Under the pieces are notes generated by a model that was given only the letters and a program-made list of their open reading frames with translations, ran no database searches and was not told where the DNA came from. DNA of 64,000 nucleotides from Juglans regia (Eukaryota; Streptophyta; Magnoliopsida; Fagales; Juglandaceae). Positions 9,111 through 21,240 of this stretch are shown piece after piece. Location of the stretch: contig NC_049914.1 in assembly GCF_001411555.2 (NCBI RefSeq), positions 10,964,847 through 11,028,846 on the forward strand, in the 5' to 3' direction. Positions within the stretch are counted from its first letter, which is position 1. Each line of letters opens with the position of its first letter. Position numbers and translations under genes: made by a program.

Positions 9111-12100
9111 CTATATTGCACGAGAAGTGAACCGCAAGGGCTTTATTTTCTCATCGAAGATTGATCCATAAGTTGAAACAGACATCTCAACAAGAAGAGG
9201 GAATTGCATCAGTACGAATAAGGTAACTGGGACACTGGCCAAACAAATGACAGGAATGACCATCCATGATTTTTGTAGAATAATTAAAACAGCAGCGGAA
9301 AAGGCTATCATCATGGTTGTAATAGAGAATAAAAGAGTGGAAAGACCGATTATCATCTTTGTCGGTAAGGATTTGAGGAAATCCTCTTCTGCATAGCGTG
9401 ATGTGAGAATTCCCAGAAACATCAACACTGAAGTTGAGGAAGAAAAAAGTGACAAGGAATCTGATACTATAAAGAGTATAAACAACTTTTCCTCTGAGAA
9501 TATTGGGAACCCTGTAGTTTGGTTGTTACCGCCTGGAACGGTGAAGACTGCAGCAAACATAATAGTAGCTATGAGAGCACCTACCACTGTACAAGAAGTT
9601 GCTGTATCCTTCATCCATCGTTCTCCGTCTTTCATCATGTTTTTGTGTTCCTCGAAAAAACATTCCCGGGGCTTAAGATGTTGGCTGTTCATATGTTCCT
9701 TAATCTTGGGTTGAACAATACTTTCCACCTTCTGCATTTATATTGGCTAAAATCTTAAAGAGAATGGAATGTATATTCCCAAATTAAAGTTAGAAATGTG
9801 CGTCTAGGAGAGAAATCTAAAGTTACAGATATGGATTACCTTAAACCACTGTAGTTCTCTTTGCATCTTTAAAGCTGCGCCTGGAATGTGACTAAGCACA
9901 GGGGTATTTGGCAACATCCCTGCCATATGTAGAACGGTATTGCCGTCAAAATCCGTATGACTTGCCAATTCGTGCTTCTCATGAAGGCCGCATATGATGT
10001 TAAATATTGTAGCTTGGCGACATCCAATAGCATGTGACATGATGTTTCTTCCCTGTGTTTTCTTAGGAGCACTCCACACAAGCTCAGGATTTGTTCGCAT
10101 CATATCCAGAAAAAACTCAACATTCCCTTCATAAATCGCACGGTATATGGATATAATTGCTTGATTCCTTTGTTGATCATCAGAAGTCGATGTGACCTCA
10201 CGGCACATAAGCTGCAGAAGTTCACGCGACTGGGCATGGACAGCCTTCATTTCATATAATTGCTTGATTCCTTTGTCAATAATTGAAACAATGCCCATTT
10301 AACTATATGCAACTACATATAATCATAACACTAAGAAGACAAAAACACGGATAAAAAGTTTCAAAATTAATTAAGAAATTATATCCATTGAGTTGATGCA
10401 GAATATGTACCCAAGACGTTTTGGAGATTTGAAACAAGTTGACGGAACAGAGCTAGCACTGCAATCCACAAAAAGAAAAAAAAAAGACAATCGCTCACAT
10501 ATTCTCATTGTAAATCATTACCGAAATAAAACTAATAAACTATTTTACATTCAAACAAACTACTGTGAAGTTTGTGCATAAAAATGAAATGTCCAAATAT
10601 ATATTTGATTCTCATTTTACATATACAGCGGTAAAAGATTAGGAAACATGCATAAACGTACATACCAGAATGTCCGAAATGTTTTACTTGATCATCCATT
10701 TCAGGGTTTCTTACTTGATCTGGATTAATGCTCAAACGAGTTTCATACGGACTGCTAGTACTAGCCGACTGTATGCTTTTACCTTTATGTAAAAAAAAGG
10801 GACCAATATCGATGTAATAATTCTGGCAACACAAATTTTAAGTAAATGAGAAGCGAGAGGAAAGAATACTGGTACTGACATGAGGAGTAGATCCATCGTT
10901 TCCAAAACACGAGCGGATTTCGACTTGGAAATGCATAAGACGTAGAAGCCAGTGCGTATAGAGGAGACTGCTGCTCTCTGTTATCTATAGCAAGAGCCAA
11001 ACTTGGGCAATACCGGATCAAATCCAAAGCAATGTCTGTGCATGGTGCATGCATGGTCATATATATATATATATAGTGGCCGGAATTATATATACTGTGA
11101 AAATCAATTGATACACATGCAGCTAGCTAATTCATGTGAGGAATAGTTGTTACCTAGAGCTCCCATATGTATAGCCTGTGTACAAAGTACAGCTCCGATG
11201 ATGCCATTTTCTGGCTTCAAATCTTCTATAGGAGTGAGAGAGTAGAGATATCTAGCCAACTCAATATGCCCAGTGCCAATAGCCAGTACTACTGGAAGAT
11301 CGCCGTTCATGTTTGCAATTCTGACCAAGCTCTTGTTCTTTTTTAGTATGCACTTTGCCATCTGGTAGTTTCCACCACATGTGGCCTCAGCTAGGGCTGT
11401 GAAACCTTCATCATCTACTGTTTTCAACTCTTCTTCAGACATTCGCTCCACCAACTTCTCCACTATGTGCATATGTCCAGCAAGAATAGCGACTTGAAGA
11501 GGAGTCCTTCCAAAAACTTCCATTTTTGCAGTCACTGCATCGGGACGTTTCTCCAGGAAGTCCTTTATACCCTTCCATTCACCATTTCGCACAGCCTCCC
11601 GTAAGGTCAAAAATGGAATAAAGACATTGTTCTCCGGCCTGTTTTCCCTCCCTGCCATGTTTTCTTTTTCATAGAACGAAATGAAGTGAAACTCTTGTCA
11701 CATCTACATTATTCCATGTTGGGAATAACTGTATATCTAAGACTAACTCGAAGTAAAGTAGCGGAACTAAACAAAAGAAAAGATGACAATCACACAGAAA
11801 GAACACCAAGAATTAAGTGGTTCGACTCAAAATGAGCCTACGTCCACTGGTGGGGTAGGTATCGAAGATTTCACTATCAACAGAGATGGAGTACAGACGA
11901 ATACAACAAAACTTCACAAGGAAGTTATCTCTCAAAACTCACTCTATAACTTCTCTCTCAAGAAAACACTAAAAACAAGACAAAAAAGTGATTTCTGAAG
12001 TTATCTAAGAAGTGGGCGCCGTTTGGTATTTATAGGAACAGAAATGTTCACTTCTGTGAACATTGGCTCGAGCGAACACTCGAGCGAGTGTCGAGCGAAC

Positions 12101-15100
12101 GTAGGTTTTCTGTACTTCGCTCGAGCTAACACTCGAGCGAGGGTCGAGCGAAGCTCTCGAAACTCTCTGACTTGATCTCGCTCGAGCTGGGTGTCGAGCG
12201 AGGGTCGAGCGAACACTCTCTGACTTGATTTCGCTCGAGCGGCATGTCGAGCGAGGGTTGAGCGAAGCTCTCGAAACTCTCTGACTTGATCTCGCTCGAG
12301 CTGGGTGTCGAGCGAGGGTCGAGCGAACACTCTCTGACTTACTTCGCTCGAGCCAAGTGAACCTTCGCTCGAGCGAACCTACGACACATGCACTGTTCCA
12401 TCTGATTCAAGCCACCTCATAACAAATCTCCACCTTGGCTTGAACTCTGCCAAAAACACAAAAAACCTCTGATCACAAAACCAATCCCCACCACCAAATC
12501 CCTTACAGGAATAACAAACTGCAAACACCAATCAAGTCCAAACAAAGTTTGAACTTGTATACTGCAATTGGCTTAGTCATCATATCTGCTGGATTCTCTG
12601 TAGTAGCAATCTTCAGAATCTGTATAAGACCCTCTGTAACGATCTCTCTGAGAAAATGATACCTGACATCAATGTGCTTCGTTCTCTCATGATACATTTG
12701 ATTTTTGGTCAAATGTATTGCACTCTGACTGTCACAAAATACTGAGATCCTATCTTGCTTCAAACCCAAATCATTGACCAGGCCTTTCAACCAAATGGCC
12801 TCCTTAACAGCCTCTGCTGCTGCCATGTACTCTGCTTCGGTAGTTGATAAAGCAACAGTGGATTGCAGTGTTGCTTTCCAACTAATAGCTGACCCACACA
12901 GAGTGAAAACATAACCTGTCAATGATCTTCTCTTATCTAAGTCTCCAGCATAATCAGAATCAACAAAACCAGTAACTTTGGAACTGAGATCGACATCTCT
13001 ATCAAAAATTAACCCAAAGTTCATGGTTCCCCTCAAATACCTGAGTATCCATTTCACAGCCTGCCAGTGAGTCTTACCCGGATTAGCCATATACCTGCTA
13101 ACCACGCTCACTGCCTGTGAAATGTCTGGACGGGTGCAAACCATTGCATACATGATGCTGCCAACTGCGCTGGAATAAGGAACACTAGCCATGAACCGTT
13201 CCTCTTCATCTGTCTGAGGAGATAGGCTAGCTGAAAGCTTAAAGTGCGTAGCAAGTGGTGTACTTACTGGTTTGGAATCAAACATTCCAAATCTCTGAAG
13301 CACTTTCTCAATGTACTTTCCCTGGGACAAGTACAACTTTCCAGCTTTCCTATCTCTGATGATTTCCATTCCCAAAATCTTCTTCGCAGCACCTAAGTCT
13401 TTCATTTCAAACTCATTTCTGAGTTGGGTCTTTAACAAACCTATGTCAGATATGCTTCTAGCAGCAATAAGCATATCATCAACATATAATAGCAAATAAA
13501 TGAAAGACTTATCAGATAATTCCTTATGATAAACACAACTATCATAGTTACTTCTCAAATAACCATGATCAATCATAAAGGAATCAAACCGCTTATACCA
13601 TTGCCTTGGCGACTGCTTCAAACCATATAAAGATTTCTTCAATCTGCACACATGATCTTCCTTGTTTTCAACAATGAATCCCTCTGGCTGATGCATATAA
13701 ATGGTTTCTTCAAGTTCACCATGAAGGAACGCTGTTTTAACATCAAGTTGCTGCAGCTCTAAGTCATACAATGCTACTATGGCAAGTAGCAATCTGATCG
13801 AACTGTGTTTCACCACTGGAGAGAAGACTTCATTGAAGTCGATGCCTTCTCTCTGACTAAAGCCCTTAGCAACTAAGCGTGCCTTGTATCTTGCATCGGT
13901 ATCACCCTGGATTCCCTCTTTTCTTTTGAAGACCCATTTGCAGCCAACAGTCTTCACCTTCTTTGGCAACAGAACCAAATCCCATGTTTGGTTTTTGTGA
14001 AGAGACTCAATCTCTTCAGTCATAGCTGCGCACCACTGAGCAGAATCTGCGCTCTTGACAGCTTCAGAATAACTGGAAGGCTCCTGACCGACAATATTCT
14101 CTGCTGTAGTAAGAGCATACATCACCATATCTGCATGAGCATATCTCTGAGGTGGTCTAATCTGCCTCCTCTGTCTACCAGTCGCTATACTGTAGTCTTG
14201 CTCATCTTGTGCGCTGCTATTCGGATCAGAATCATGCTCATCTGTAATAGCATGATCTTGGGCGCCACGAGGCAGCCCTTGTGGTGCTTCAACCTAAAAC
14301 TCCACCTGCTTTCTGACATCCTGTTCTTGTCCTGTAGACCCAGTAATCTCCTTTCTCGGAATAAGCATGGATTTTTCATCAAAAGTGACATCCCTACTGA
14401 TCACAAACTTGGGTGATTTGGGATCAGTACACCACAACCTGAATCCCTTCACCCCACTGGCATACCCAATGAATATGCCCTTCTTTGCCCTTGGCTCAAG
14501 TTTTCCATCATTAACATGGAAATATGCAGGACAACCAAAAACTTTCAAATTCGAATAATCAGCAGGAGTATCAGACCATACCTCATTCGGAGTCTTCAAA
14601 CCAATCGCTGTGGCTGGAGAACGATTGACCAAGTAACAGGCTGTGTTGATTGCTTCAGCCCAGAAATCCTTACCCAAACCTGCATTAGAAAGCATGCTCC
14701 GGGCTCTCTCCAAGAGAGTCCTGTTCATCCGTTCAGCTACTCCATTTTGCTGTGGAGTATGTCTAACTGTACGATGTCTGGCAATACCCTCATTCCTGCA
14801 GAATTCATCAAACTCACCTCCGCAGAACTCCATACCATTGTCAGTGCGAAGTCGCTTGATTTTCTTGCCCGTCTGATTTTCAATCAAAGCTTTCCACTGT
14901 TTGAAGTTAACAAATACATCGCTTTTCTGCTTCAGAAAGTAAACCCAAACCTTCCGTGAGAAATCGTCAATGAACGTAAGCAAATACTGAGCTCCACCTT
15001 TTGACGGAACTGAAGATGGACCCCAAAGATCAGAATGAATATAGTCCACAGAACTTTTGGTTCTGTGAACCCCTGTAGAGAACTGAACCCTACACTGTTT

Positions 15101-18100
15101 TCCAAACACACAGTGTTCACAAGAAATCCAGTTTCCCTATCTTCTGATTACATAGCAAACCCTGCTTACTCAAAATTGACATCCCCTTCTCACTCATATG
15201 ACCCAAACGCATATGCCACAAACGTGTGACATCTGAATCCGGATCATCTGAAACAGACACTGCAGCTGCACCTGTCACCGTAGAGCCCTGAAGGAAATAA
15301 AGACCATTTGTCTTATCTCCCTTCATCACAACCATAGAGCCCTTACTGACTCTGATAGCTCCACCTTCACCAGTGTACTTATAATCCAACGAATCAAGTG
15401 TGCCCAAAGAAATAAGATTCTTTTTCAAATCTGGAATGTGTCGAACATTAGACAATGTTCGGACAATTCCATCAAACATCTTAATTCGGACCGAACCAAT
15501 TCCAGCAATTCTGCAAGCCATATCATTCCCTAACAAAACGGAGCCTCCGTTGACCGATTCATAGTTAATGAACCAGTCCCTCTTGGGACACATATGGAAA
15601 GTGCAAGCTGAGTCCATGACCCACTTGTCACTAAAGCGACTATTTGAGTCGCTAATTGCTAGAACGAGGTCTAGGTCGTTAGACCTATCATCAGCAACAC
15701 TGACGGCATTAGATGAACTAGTGCCGTCCTCTCTGTTTTTCAATTTTGGACACTCATTCTTGTAGTGGCCAAACTTATGGCAGTAATGACATTTGACGTT
15801 CTTCTTACTGAACGTTGTTTGTGAACTGCCCCTGGATTTCCCCTTATTCTTATCTGAACCCCTGTCATTTGATCTACCCCTGCTTGAGGACCCCTTAACA
15901 AACAAGCCACTAGCTTGTTCATTAGTGTTCTTCACACTCAATTTATTTCTCAACTCCTTAGAATTCAAAGCAGACTTTACATCTACCAAGGAAATTGAAT
16001 TTCTACCATATAACATGGAATTTACAAAGTTCTCAAAGGATGTGGGTAATGAACATAAAATAATTAACGCTTGATCTTCTTCTTCAAGCTTAATATCTAT
16101 GTTCCTAAGATCCATAATGATTTTGTTAAATTCATCTAGGTGTTCAGTAATAAGAGTACCTTCCTTCATTTTTAGAGTGTATAACCGTTGTTTCAAATAC
16201 AAACGGTTTGTGAGAGATCTTTTCATGTATAGATTCTCAAGTGCCGACCAGAGACCAGTTGCAGTCTCCTCGTCAGCAACCTCTCTTAATACTCCATCAG
16301 ATAGTGACAAAAGGATAGCACTGTGTACTTTTCTTCTTCTTCTTTCGAAGGAGCCGGAGAATCTTCGGATATCGACACCTCTAATACTTTTGACAAGCCC
16401 TGTTGTCGCAGTAAAGCCTTCATCTTGATGCGCCATAAACTGAAACTGTTCTGACCGTCAAATTTCTCCACTTCGAACTTAGCCATAGCCATCCCTCCAG
16501 ATCTGTTTGAGCCAAGCTCTGATACCAGTTTGTTGGGAATAACTGTATATCTAAGACTAACTCGAAGTAAAGTAGCGGAACTAAACAAAAGAAAAGATGA
16601 CAATCACACAGAAAGAACACCAAGAATTAAGTGGTTCGACTCAAAATGAGCCTACGTCCACTGGTGGGGTCGGTATCGAAGATTTCACTATCAACAGAGA
16701 TGGAGTACAGATGAATACAACAAAACTTCACAAGGAAGTTATCTCTCAAAACTCACTCTATAACTTCTCTCTCAAGAAAACACTAAAAACAAGACAAAAA
16801 AGTGATTTCTGAAGTTATCTAAGAAGTGGGCGCCGTTTGGTATTTATAGGAACAGAAATGTTCACTTCTGTGAACATTGGCTCGAGCGAACACTCGAGCG
16901 AGTGTCGAGCGAACGTAGGTTTTCTGTACTTCGCTCGAGCTAACACTCGAGCGAGGGTCGAGCGAAGCTCTCGAAACTCTCTGACTTGATCTCGCTCGAG
17001 CTGGGTGTCGAGCGAGGGTCGAGCGAACACTCTCTGACTTGATCTCGCTCGAGCTGCATGTCGAGCGAGGGTTGAGCGAAGCTCTCGAAACTCTCTGACT
17101 TGATCTCGCTCGAGCTGGGTGTCGAGTGAGGGTCGAGCGAACACTCTCTGACTTACTTCGCTCGAGCCAAGTGAACCTTCGCTCGAGCGAACCTACGACA
17201 CATGCACTGTTCCATCTGATTCAAGCCACCTCATAACATTCCATTTTACAAATTATATCATATAACAAATATTTATTTTACGAAACAAAACAATATATTA
17301 GTTTTGAAACCACAAGAGTAATGCTAATATATCTTCGTCCTAAGTCTTGTCAATCATATTTGTTAATTCACTAGCTAAGAACTTAATCATTCTCTATGGA
17401 GGTGATATTTAATCTCCCAGGGCCAAGGCCCCCATGAGTTCTAGAAGGCCTATCCAAGACTTAAAGTTAGTAGTTTCGCAGTCAAAATTAGGCCCAAAGC
17501 ACGAGGTAAGACATCCCTCAATCCACGGGGACAGGGCCCACAACTGGACCCCAGTACCATGACAGAAAGGGAAAACATATTTTCTGTAAGAGTATCCTCT
17601 TGACTTGACCAAATGAAAAGGTTAGCTAAAATTTAGATAATTTATATAAAAAAGACCCTACATTGAATTGGTAGATGTCAAGGATACACAATTGACGTAC
17701 ATTATCAAATTCGCTAGCTATATCAAAAATGAAACACGTGATGATATAAATAGTGTGTCCACTGCACGGAATATGCAAATAGAAGCGCGGAGAGAGAGAG
17801 ATATATATATATACTTGAGCTAGTACGTTCCAAGATGTTGTACTTGTCTGCCAAAGTGTCCCCAGGGAGAGAGATATTTGAGCTGGTATGTTCCAAGATG
17901 TTGTACTTATCTGCCAAAGTCTTCCAAGCTATTTTGGCAGAACTAATCTCCCTAATTGCAGAAAACGCATCCGCCCCACAGGCAATCTGAATCACATGTA
18001 AAGCCATAGAATCCCTCTTGCACCAAGCCTTAAAAGCAGCTTCATCTTCTTCTTGCTGAGGAGGTTCTGCCGTCCCCTCAACGATGTCCCAAAGATCTTG

Positions 18101-18199
18101 AGCCATCAAATAGGTTTTTAGCCGAACACGCCAATCCACATAATTGCCTGTGCCAAGAACTTCAAGAACAGGTACACTCAAGGCTGCCTCTGTTTTCAT
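9111..18199 (-). CDS. Ankyrin-repeat protein with C-terminal PGG membrane domain, with a Gag-like N-terminal exon
   Basis: This is a plant ankyrin/PGG protein of the ITN1/ACD6-like class. These are membrane proteins linked in the family to salt, ABA or defence signalling; the role here is unknown. Exons on the minus strand: 18199-17815, 11651-11154, 11035-10880, 10782-10666, 10270-9840 and 9731-9111, and all phases agree (735 aa). Exon 1 carries a DUF4219/UBN2-like domain ([38 protein letters not shown]). Exon 2 has ankyrin repeats ([20 protein letters not shown]); exon 5 has further ones ([13 protein letters not shown]). The last exon has the PGG domain ([20 protein letters not shown]) and four hydrophobic helices. 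Without exon 1 the gene could start at ATG 11658 and give 609 aa. A Copia element fills intron 1, ending 58 bp upstream of that ATG. Exons 2-6 are solid; joining exon 1 is inferred from splice phase (AGCTCAA|GTATAT to GGCAG|GG) and from similar plant proteins. Confidence 0.8.
11717..12424 (-). repeat. 3' LTR of young Copia element
   Basis: On the minus strand it begins TGTTATGAGGTGG and ends ATTCCCAACA. It holds a TATA box (TATAAATA, minus strand, at about 12027-12034). Upstream of that box, at 12055-12400, is a dense series of CTCGAGCGA palindromes arranged partly as two about 118-bp tandem units (gctctcgaaactctctgac...). The open frame 12001-12330 is a product of this repeat, not a gene. 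Confidence 0.95.
12503..16492 (-). pseudogene. Copia Gag-Pol polyprotein, three lesions
   Basis: Read from ATG 16492 downwards: Gag begins [19 protein letters not shown]; the zinc knuckle [14 protein letters not shown] is near 15780; the protease motif [12 protein letters not shown] follows; then integrase with [22 protein letters not shown] and RTDNGMEF; then reverse transcriptase with YVDDML at about 13470; then RNase H with [19 protein letters not shown]. Lesions: a frameshift in the GAA-rich tract at about 16335-16345; one extra T at about 15116 just before CEHC; and an in-frame TAG at 14291-14293 between integrase and reverse transcriptase, after which the same frame continues. Codons otherwise look well preserved, consistent with the young LTRs. 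Sequencing error at the homopolymer-type sites cannot be excluded. Confidence 0.9.
16516..16529 (-). other. Primer-binding site of the Copia element
   Basis: Minus strand AACTGGTATCAGAG lies directly inside the 5' LTR. It is the standard match to the 3' end of initiator tRNA-Met used by most plant Copia elements. Confidence 0.85.
16531..17238 (-). repeat. 5' LTR of young Copia element
   Basis: It is the same length as its partner (708 bp). Differences seen by eye against the other LTR are at about 16671, 16771, 17043, 17054 and 17128, all single substitutions. It carries the same TATA box and CTCGAGCGA palindrome array. Confidence 0.95.
17823..17948 (-). repeat. 63-bp tandem duplication at the end of the Gag-like exon
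   Basis: Two consecutive copies encode [21 protein letters not shown] and [21 protein letters not shown]. The duplication covers the 3' end of the exon; only the downstream copy has a usable donor (CTCAA|GTATAT), because the upstream copy reads CTCAAATAT at the same point. Confidence 0.8.
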
Positions 18200-19718
18200 C
18201 CTTACTCTGTACGTTGTACATCCAACTATTGTTAGGAGCACTATAGAATTAAGGAATATTAAGACCAAAGCCAAAGTATCAACTTATGTTTAGATTACGT
18301 AGTGAGTTATTTTCAGGTATTCTATAAATAATAATAAAATAAAAAATCCAAAGCCAACAGATCAGGTCCTTTCGGGTTGGAAAAAAATCTACAAAGGGAG
18401 CGAACATTAAAAGAGACGGCGCATGATCAGAACCACTAGCAAACACCAATAGTGACAGATTTGATCAGTGCCGGACAGACATTTGGGGCATGTTGGCTTG
18501 TGCTTACATACTTACAAGAGTGAGTGTGGGAGCTGTATGTCTTCTACGTACAAGTGTGGGTTGCTAGCTTGTAAATCCCCCCGTACGAGCAGTAGTGGTC
18601 GACAATGGAGGACTCATGACCTAAATATATAGATGATACATACGCGCTTATCCCCAACAACTATATATTATAATATAGAGTAAATGAATAATATATACGT
18701 ACGCGCTTATCCCCCAACAACTATGAATAAATTATGAATAATATATAATGAATAGTTTATAAATTATAAATCATCTAAAAATATATAAAAACAGTTGTAT
18801 TAATGCCGATAAAAATTCAACCTTCCGGATGATTAGGTGATTATTGAAAAGTGGGCGAAGGGAGTGCAGACTGGAGGACCGACCGACCGACCTGCAGGCT
18901 TCTGGTCAATACAATTGGAGCATGTTGGCTTGTCCTTAAAAATTAATAAATAAATAAATTTAGAAGAAACAACTTAGAAATGGATTGATCGCTCAAGAGA
19001 TATGGTACGTTGACTTGAAAATTAAAAAAATTAAATAAAATAAATTAAACGGATAATAATATCCTTATATCTCTATTCAATCAACCAACATAATTATATA
19101 ATTTAGTTGATTGATTTTTATTTTTTATATATATATATATATATAGATTATGCAATGGAGTCTTCTTGAGTTTTTTTAATTCAAATTCAAAGCGTAAGTA
19201 AAAAAAAATAGAGATTAATAGTAAAACATTAGTAAAGGATACATAAGTATATCATTACCAAATTACTCACTCAGTTGACCGCTTGAAACAAAAGAAGTAG
19301 GTGACGAACCAGAAACAAAGCACTCGGAAAATTCAAACCCAGGGTATGAAAACAAAATAAGAAACCAATTAACAATGCATCAAGTCAAGTAGTTCGGCTG
19401 CAGCCTGTCCCATGTAAAGGAAGCGAACGCCAATACAGATGGTTTGACTACGTGTCTACGTCAAACCAAATAATTGCAGTCAACTTGAGACCGGCCGGCG
19501 AGTATACTGGAGTGGCGCGTTTGGATTTTTGAGGCACAGTGATGCGGTGATCCATGAAGCCATGCCCAACTTGATTAAACTCGACAGGCAGCTCTGGACT
19601 CGGGTCAGCAGTACATTAGCCTCACGTGACAACTATCGGAATGGAACAAGTGATTTTGGGAATAAAACTTCAAAATTACTAGTTTTTTAGAGTAATAACG
19701 CAGACGTAGCCAACGCAA
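18200..19718. other. Intergenic: promoter side of the ankyrin gene and AT-rich repeats
   Basis: No coding sequence is recognised. A roughly 60-bp direct repeat (tacgcgcttatcccc-caacaactatga) occurs twice at about 18640-18730, and a (TA)n run lies at 19124-19146. The part adjoining 18199 should contain the promoter of the ankyrin gene, but I can name no motif with confidence. Confidence 0.4.
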
Positions 19719-19772
19719 GGCATAATTCTTTTAGCATTGACTGCAACTCTTGATTTCTTGAGACCAAATCCA
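19719..19772 (+). pseudogene. Relic of NPF exon 3 (start of exon only)
   Basis: The sequence ggcataattcttttagca and its continuation to 19772 translates as GIILLALTATLDFLRPNP. It aligns with the first 18 codons of exon 3 of the intact NPF gene (21719 onwards, GIVLLELTATLDSLRPQS). It is preceded by an AG as at a real acceptor, and similarity ends abruptly afterwards. The open frame 19687-19908 on the other strand is unrelated to any family. This is a third, almost vanished member of the NPF cluster. Confidence 0.7.
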
Positions 19773-21122
19773 GGAATAAAATAAAAACAAAATTAAGATC
19801 CAAATGACATTCTATAAATTGCTGATGCTCATGTCTACTTTCACCATGAAAGCAGCCCCACTCCAACACCTCTGGCCATCGCGTCGTATTCTCCATCTCG
19901 GTCACCATCTAATCTAAGTCATTTACCATCTATATTTGCCTCCATCCCGGTGAACATCACGCCTACCACCGTGTTGTTGAGTGGTCATTGGCCTCTCTCA
20001 ATTTCAAAAACTAGTTCAAGAGGTGAGAAAGCATTGAAATTGTCCCACATCAACGAGAAAGCAGCGTGAGAAAAAATTTCACCTCTTGAACTAGCTTTTA
20101 AACTTGAGAAAGGTCCATGACGACTCAACAATACTCTGTGACTTGGTTTTGACTCCCCTCCACCCCAATTTTGCATTTTCAATATTATGTTCAATTTTTT
20201 ACCACATTTTGCATTTGATCCATTTTTTAGAAGTGACCTAAAACGATCTAGCTTCTTCATTTTCTTTATTTCTACTTAATTCACTGTAGCATGTGCTACT
20301 TCTAGTTTATAGTAAGAGACGTGTGCCTGACAAGACTCTTTACCAGACAGGGCAGTTGTAGCATGTGCTACTTATATTCTATAATAAGAGACGTGTGCCT
20401 AGTCCTTTTTCGTCATTTTTGCAATAACAGGTTTGCAAATTTTTGAAAAATCTTAGTCTCACCCAACGCTGGGTTGAGTGAGGGCACAGCTTCAAGCTCA
20501 AAGAGTGCAGTAATTTCTTTTTGAAACGTAATTGGCAAAGCGACTTCAGGTCACTGTATTAGTAAAGCATTCTTAAGTTTGAATAATTAACAATTATTAG
20601 GACAGATGGAGAACAAATTGATCAGTGGCCGACTGGCATCTGCATCTATCTTTATATATGCCTCTTGGATTTTAATTTATATTCATCACTAAGTTGCCTT
20701 TACAATGGAATTTTGAACCATGTTTGTTGCTATATCCTCCATTTCCAGACGAAAACTAGTTTAAAAATATTGGGAGCATCTATCTAGTGAAACTTTAGGC
20801 CATTCTTCTAGTTCAAGCTGTTGACAATAATGTTTAGGGTAGACTAGAACATTAAACAACAAGTACCTTAATTCCATATATATATACATGTGTGTGTGTG
20901 TGTGTGTATGTATATATATATATATATATTTGTACGTATGTATGTAGGTCGTGACTTGGACAACAAAAGTAGGCCATGCAGGAATTATCTGACATGGAGT
21001 GATTCGGGATGGACGCCCTACCTTAATCTGAAGAATTATTGATACATCTTTCTTTGCGTTCAAAAAGTACCATTGCAAACGGCTACTACTTAGTGAAGCC
21101 AACAACGAAGTTCACCCCTAAT
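19773..21122. other. Intergenic, upstream of the NPF gene
   Basis: No gene is recognised. A tandem duplication (gtagcatgtgctacttctag...gagacgtgtgcct) repeats with a 66-bp period at about 20285-20403. A compound TG/TA microsatellite lies at 20877-20930. The promoter of the NPF gene must lie near the right end, but no convincing TATA box was identified. Confidence 0.4.
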
Positions 21123-21194
21123 ATGGATGGCAGAGAAGTAAACATGCCAAACGCCGGAAGCAAACGAGGCGGATGGATCACCTTCACCTTCATC

Positions 21195-21240
<46 letters not shown>

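Larger units (their letters stand above)
11717..17238 (-). mobile_element. Young Ty1/Copia element, nearly complete (5.5 kb)
   Basis: A 5522-bp element on the minus strand has two 708-bp LTRs differing at about five positions by eye (about 99.3% identity). It is bounded by the 5-bp target duplication TTCCA (11712-11716 and 17239-17243). A primer-binding site complementary to initiator tRNA-Met and a polypurine tract (aaggtggagatt, minus strand, next to 12425) are present. The gene order gag, protease, integrase, reverse transcriptase, RNase H defines Copia; the sequence style is Tnt1-94/Tork-like. Three lesions interrupt the polyprotein, so this copy should not be autonomous. It sits in intron 1 of the ankyrin/PGG gene in the same orientation as the gene. 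Confidence 0.95.

Noticed and set aside
12001..12330. Minus-strand 109-codon frame, repeated at 16815-17144, plus similar frames at 4547 and 7062
   Set aside because: These are translations of the CTCGAGCGA repeats of the LTRs and appear once per LTR.
11717..17238. Endogenous viral element
   Set aside because: Gene order with integrase before reverse transcriptase, the initiator-Met primer site and LTRs identify an ordinary Copia retrotransposon; there is no envelope-, movement- or coat-like gene.
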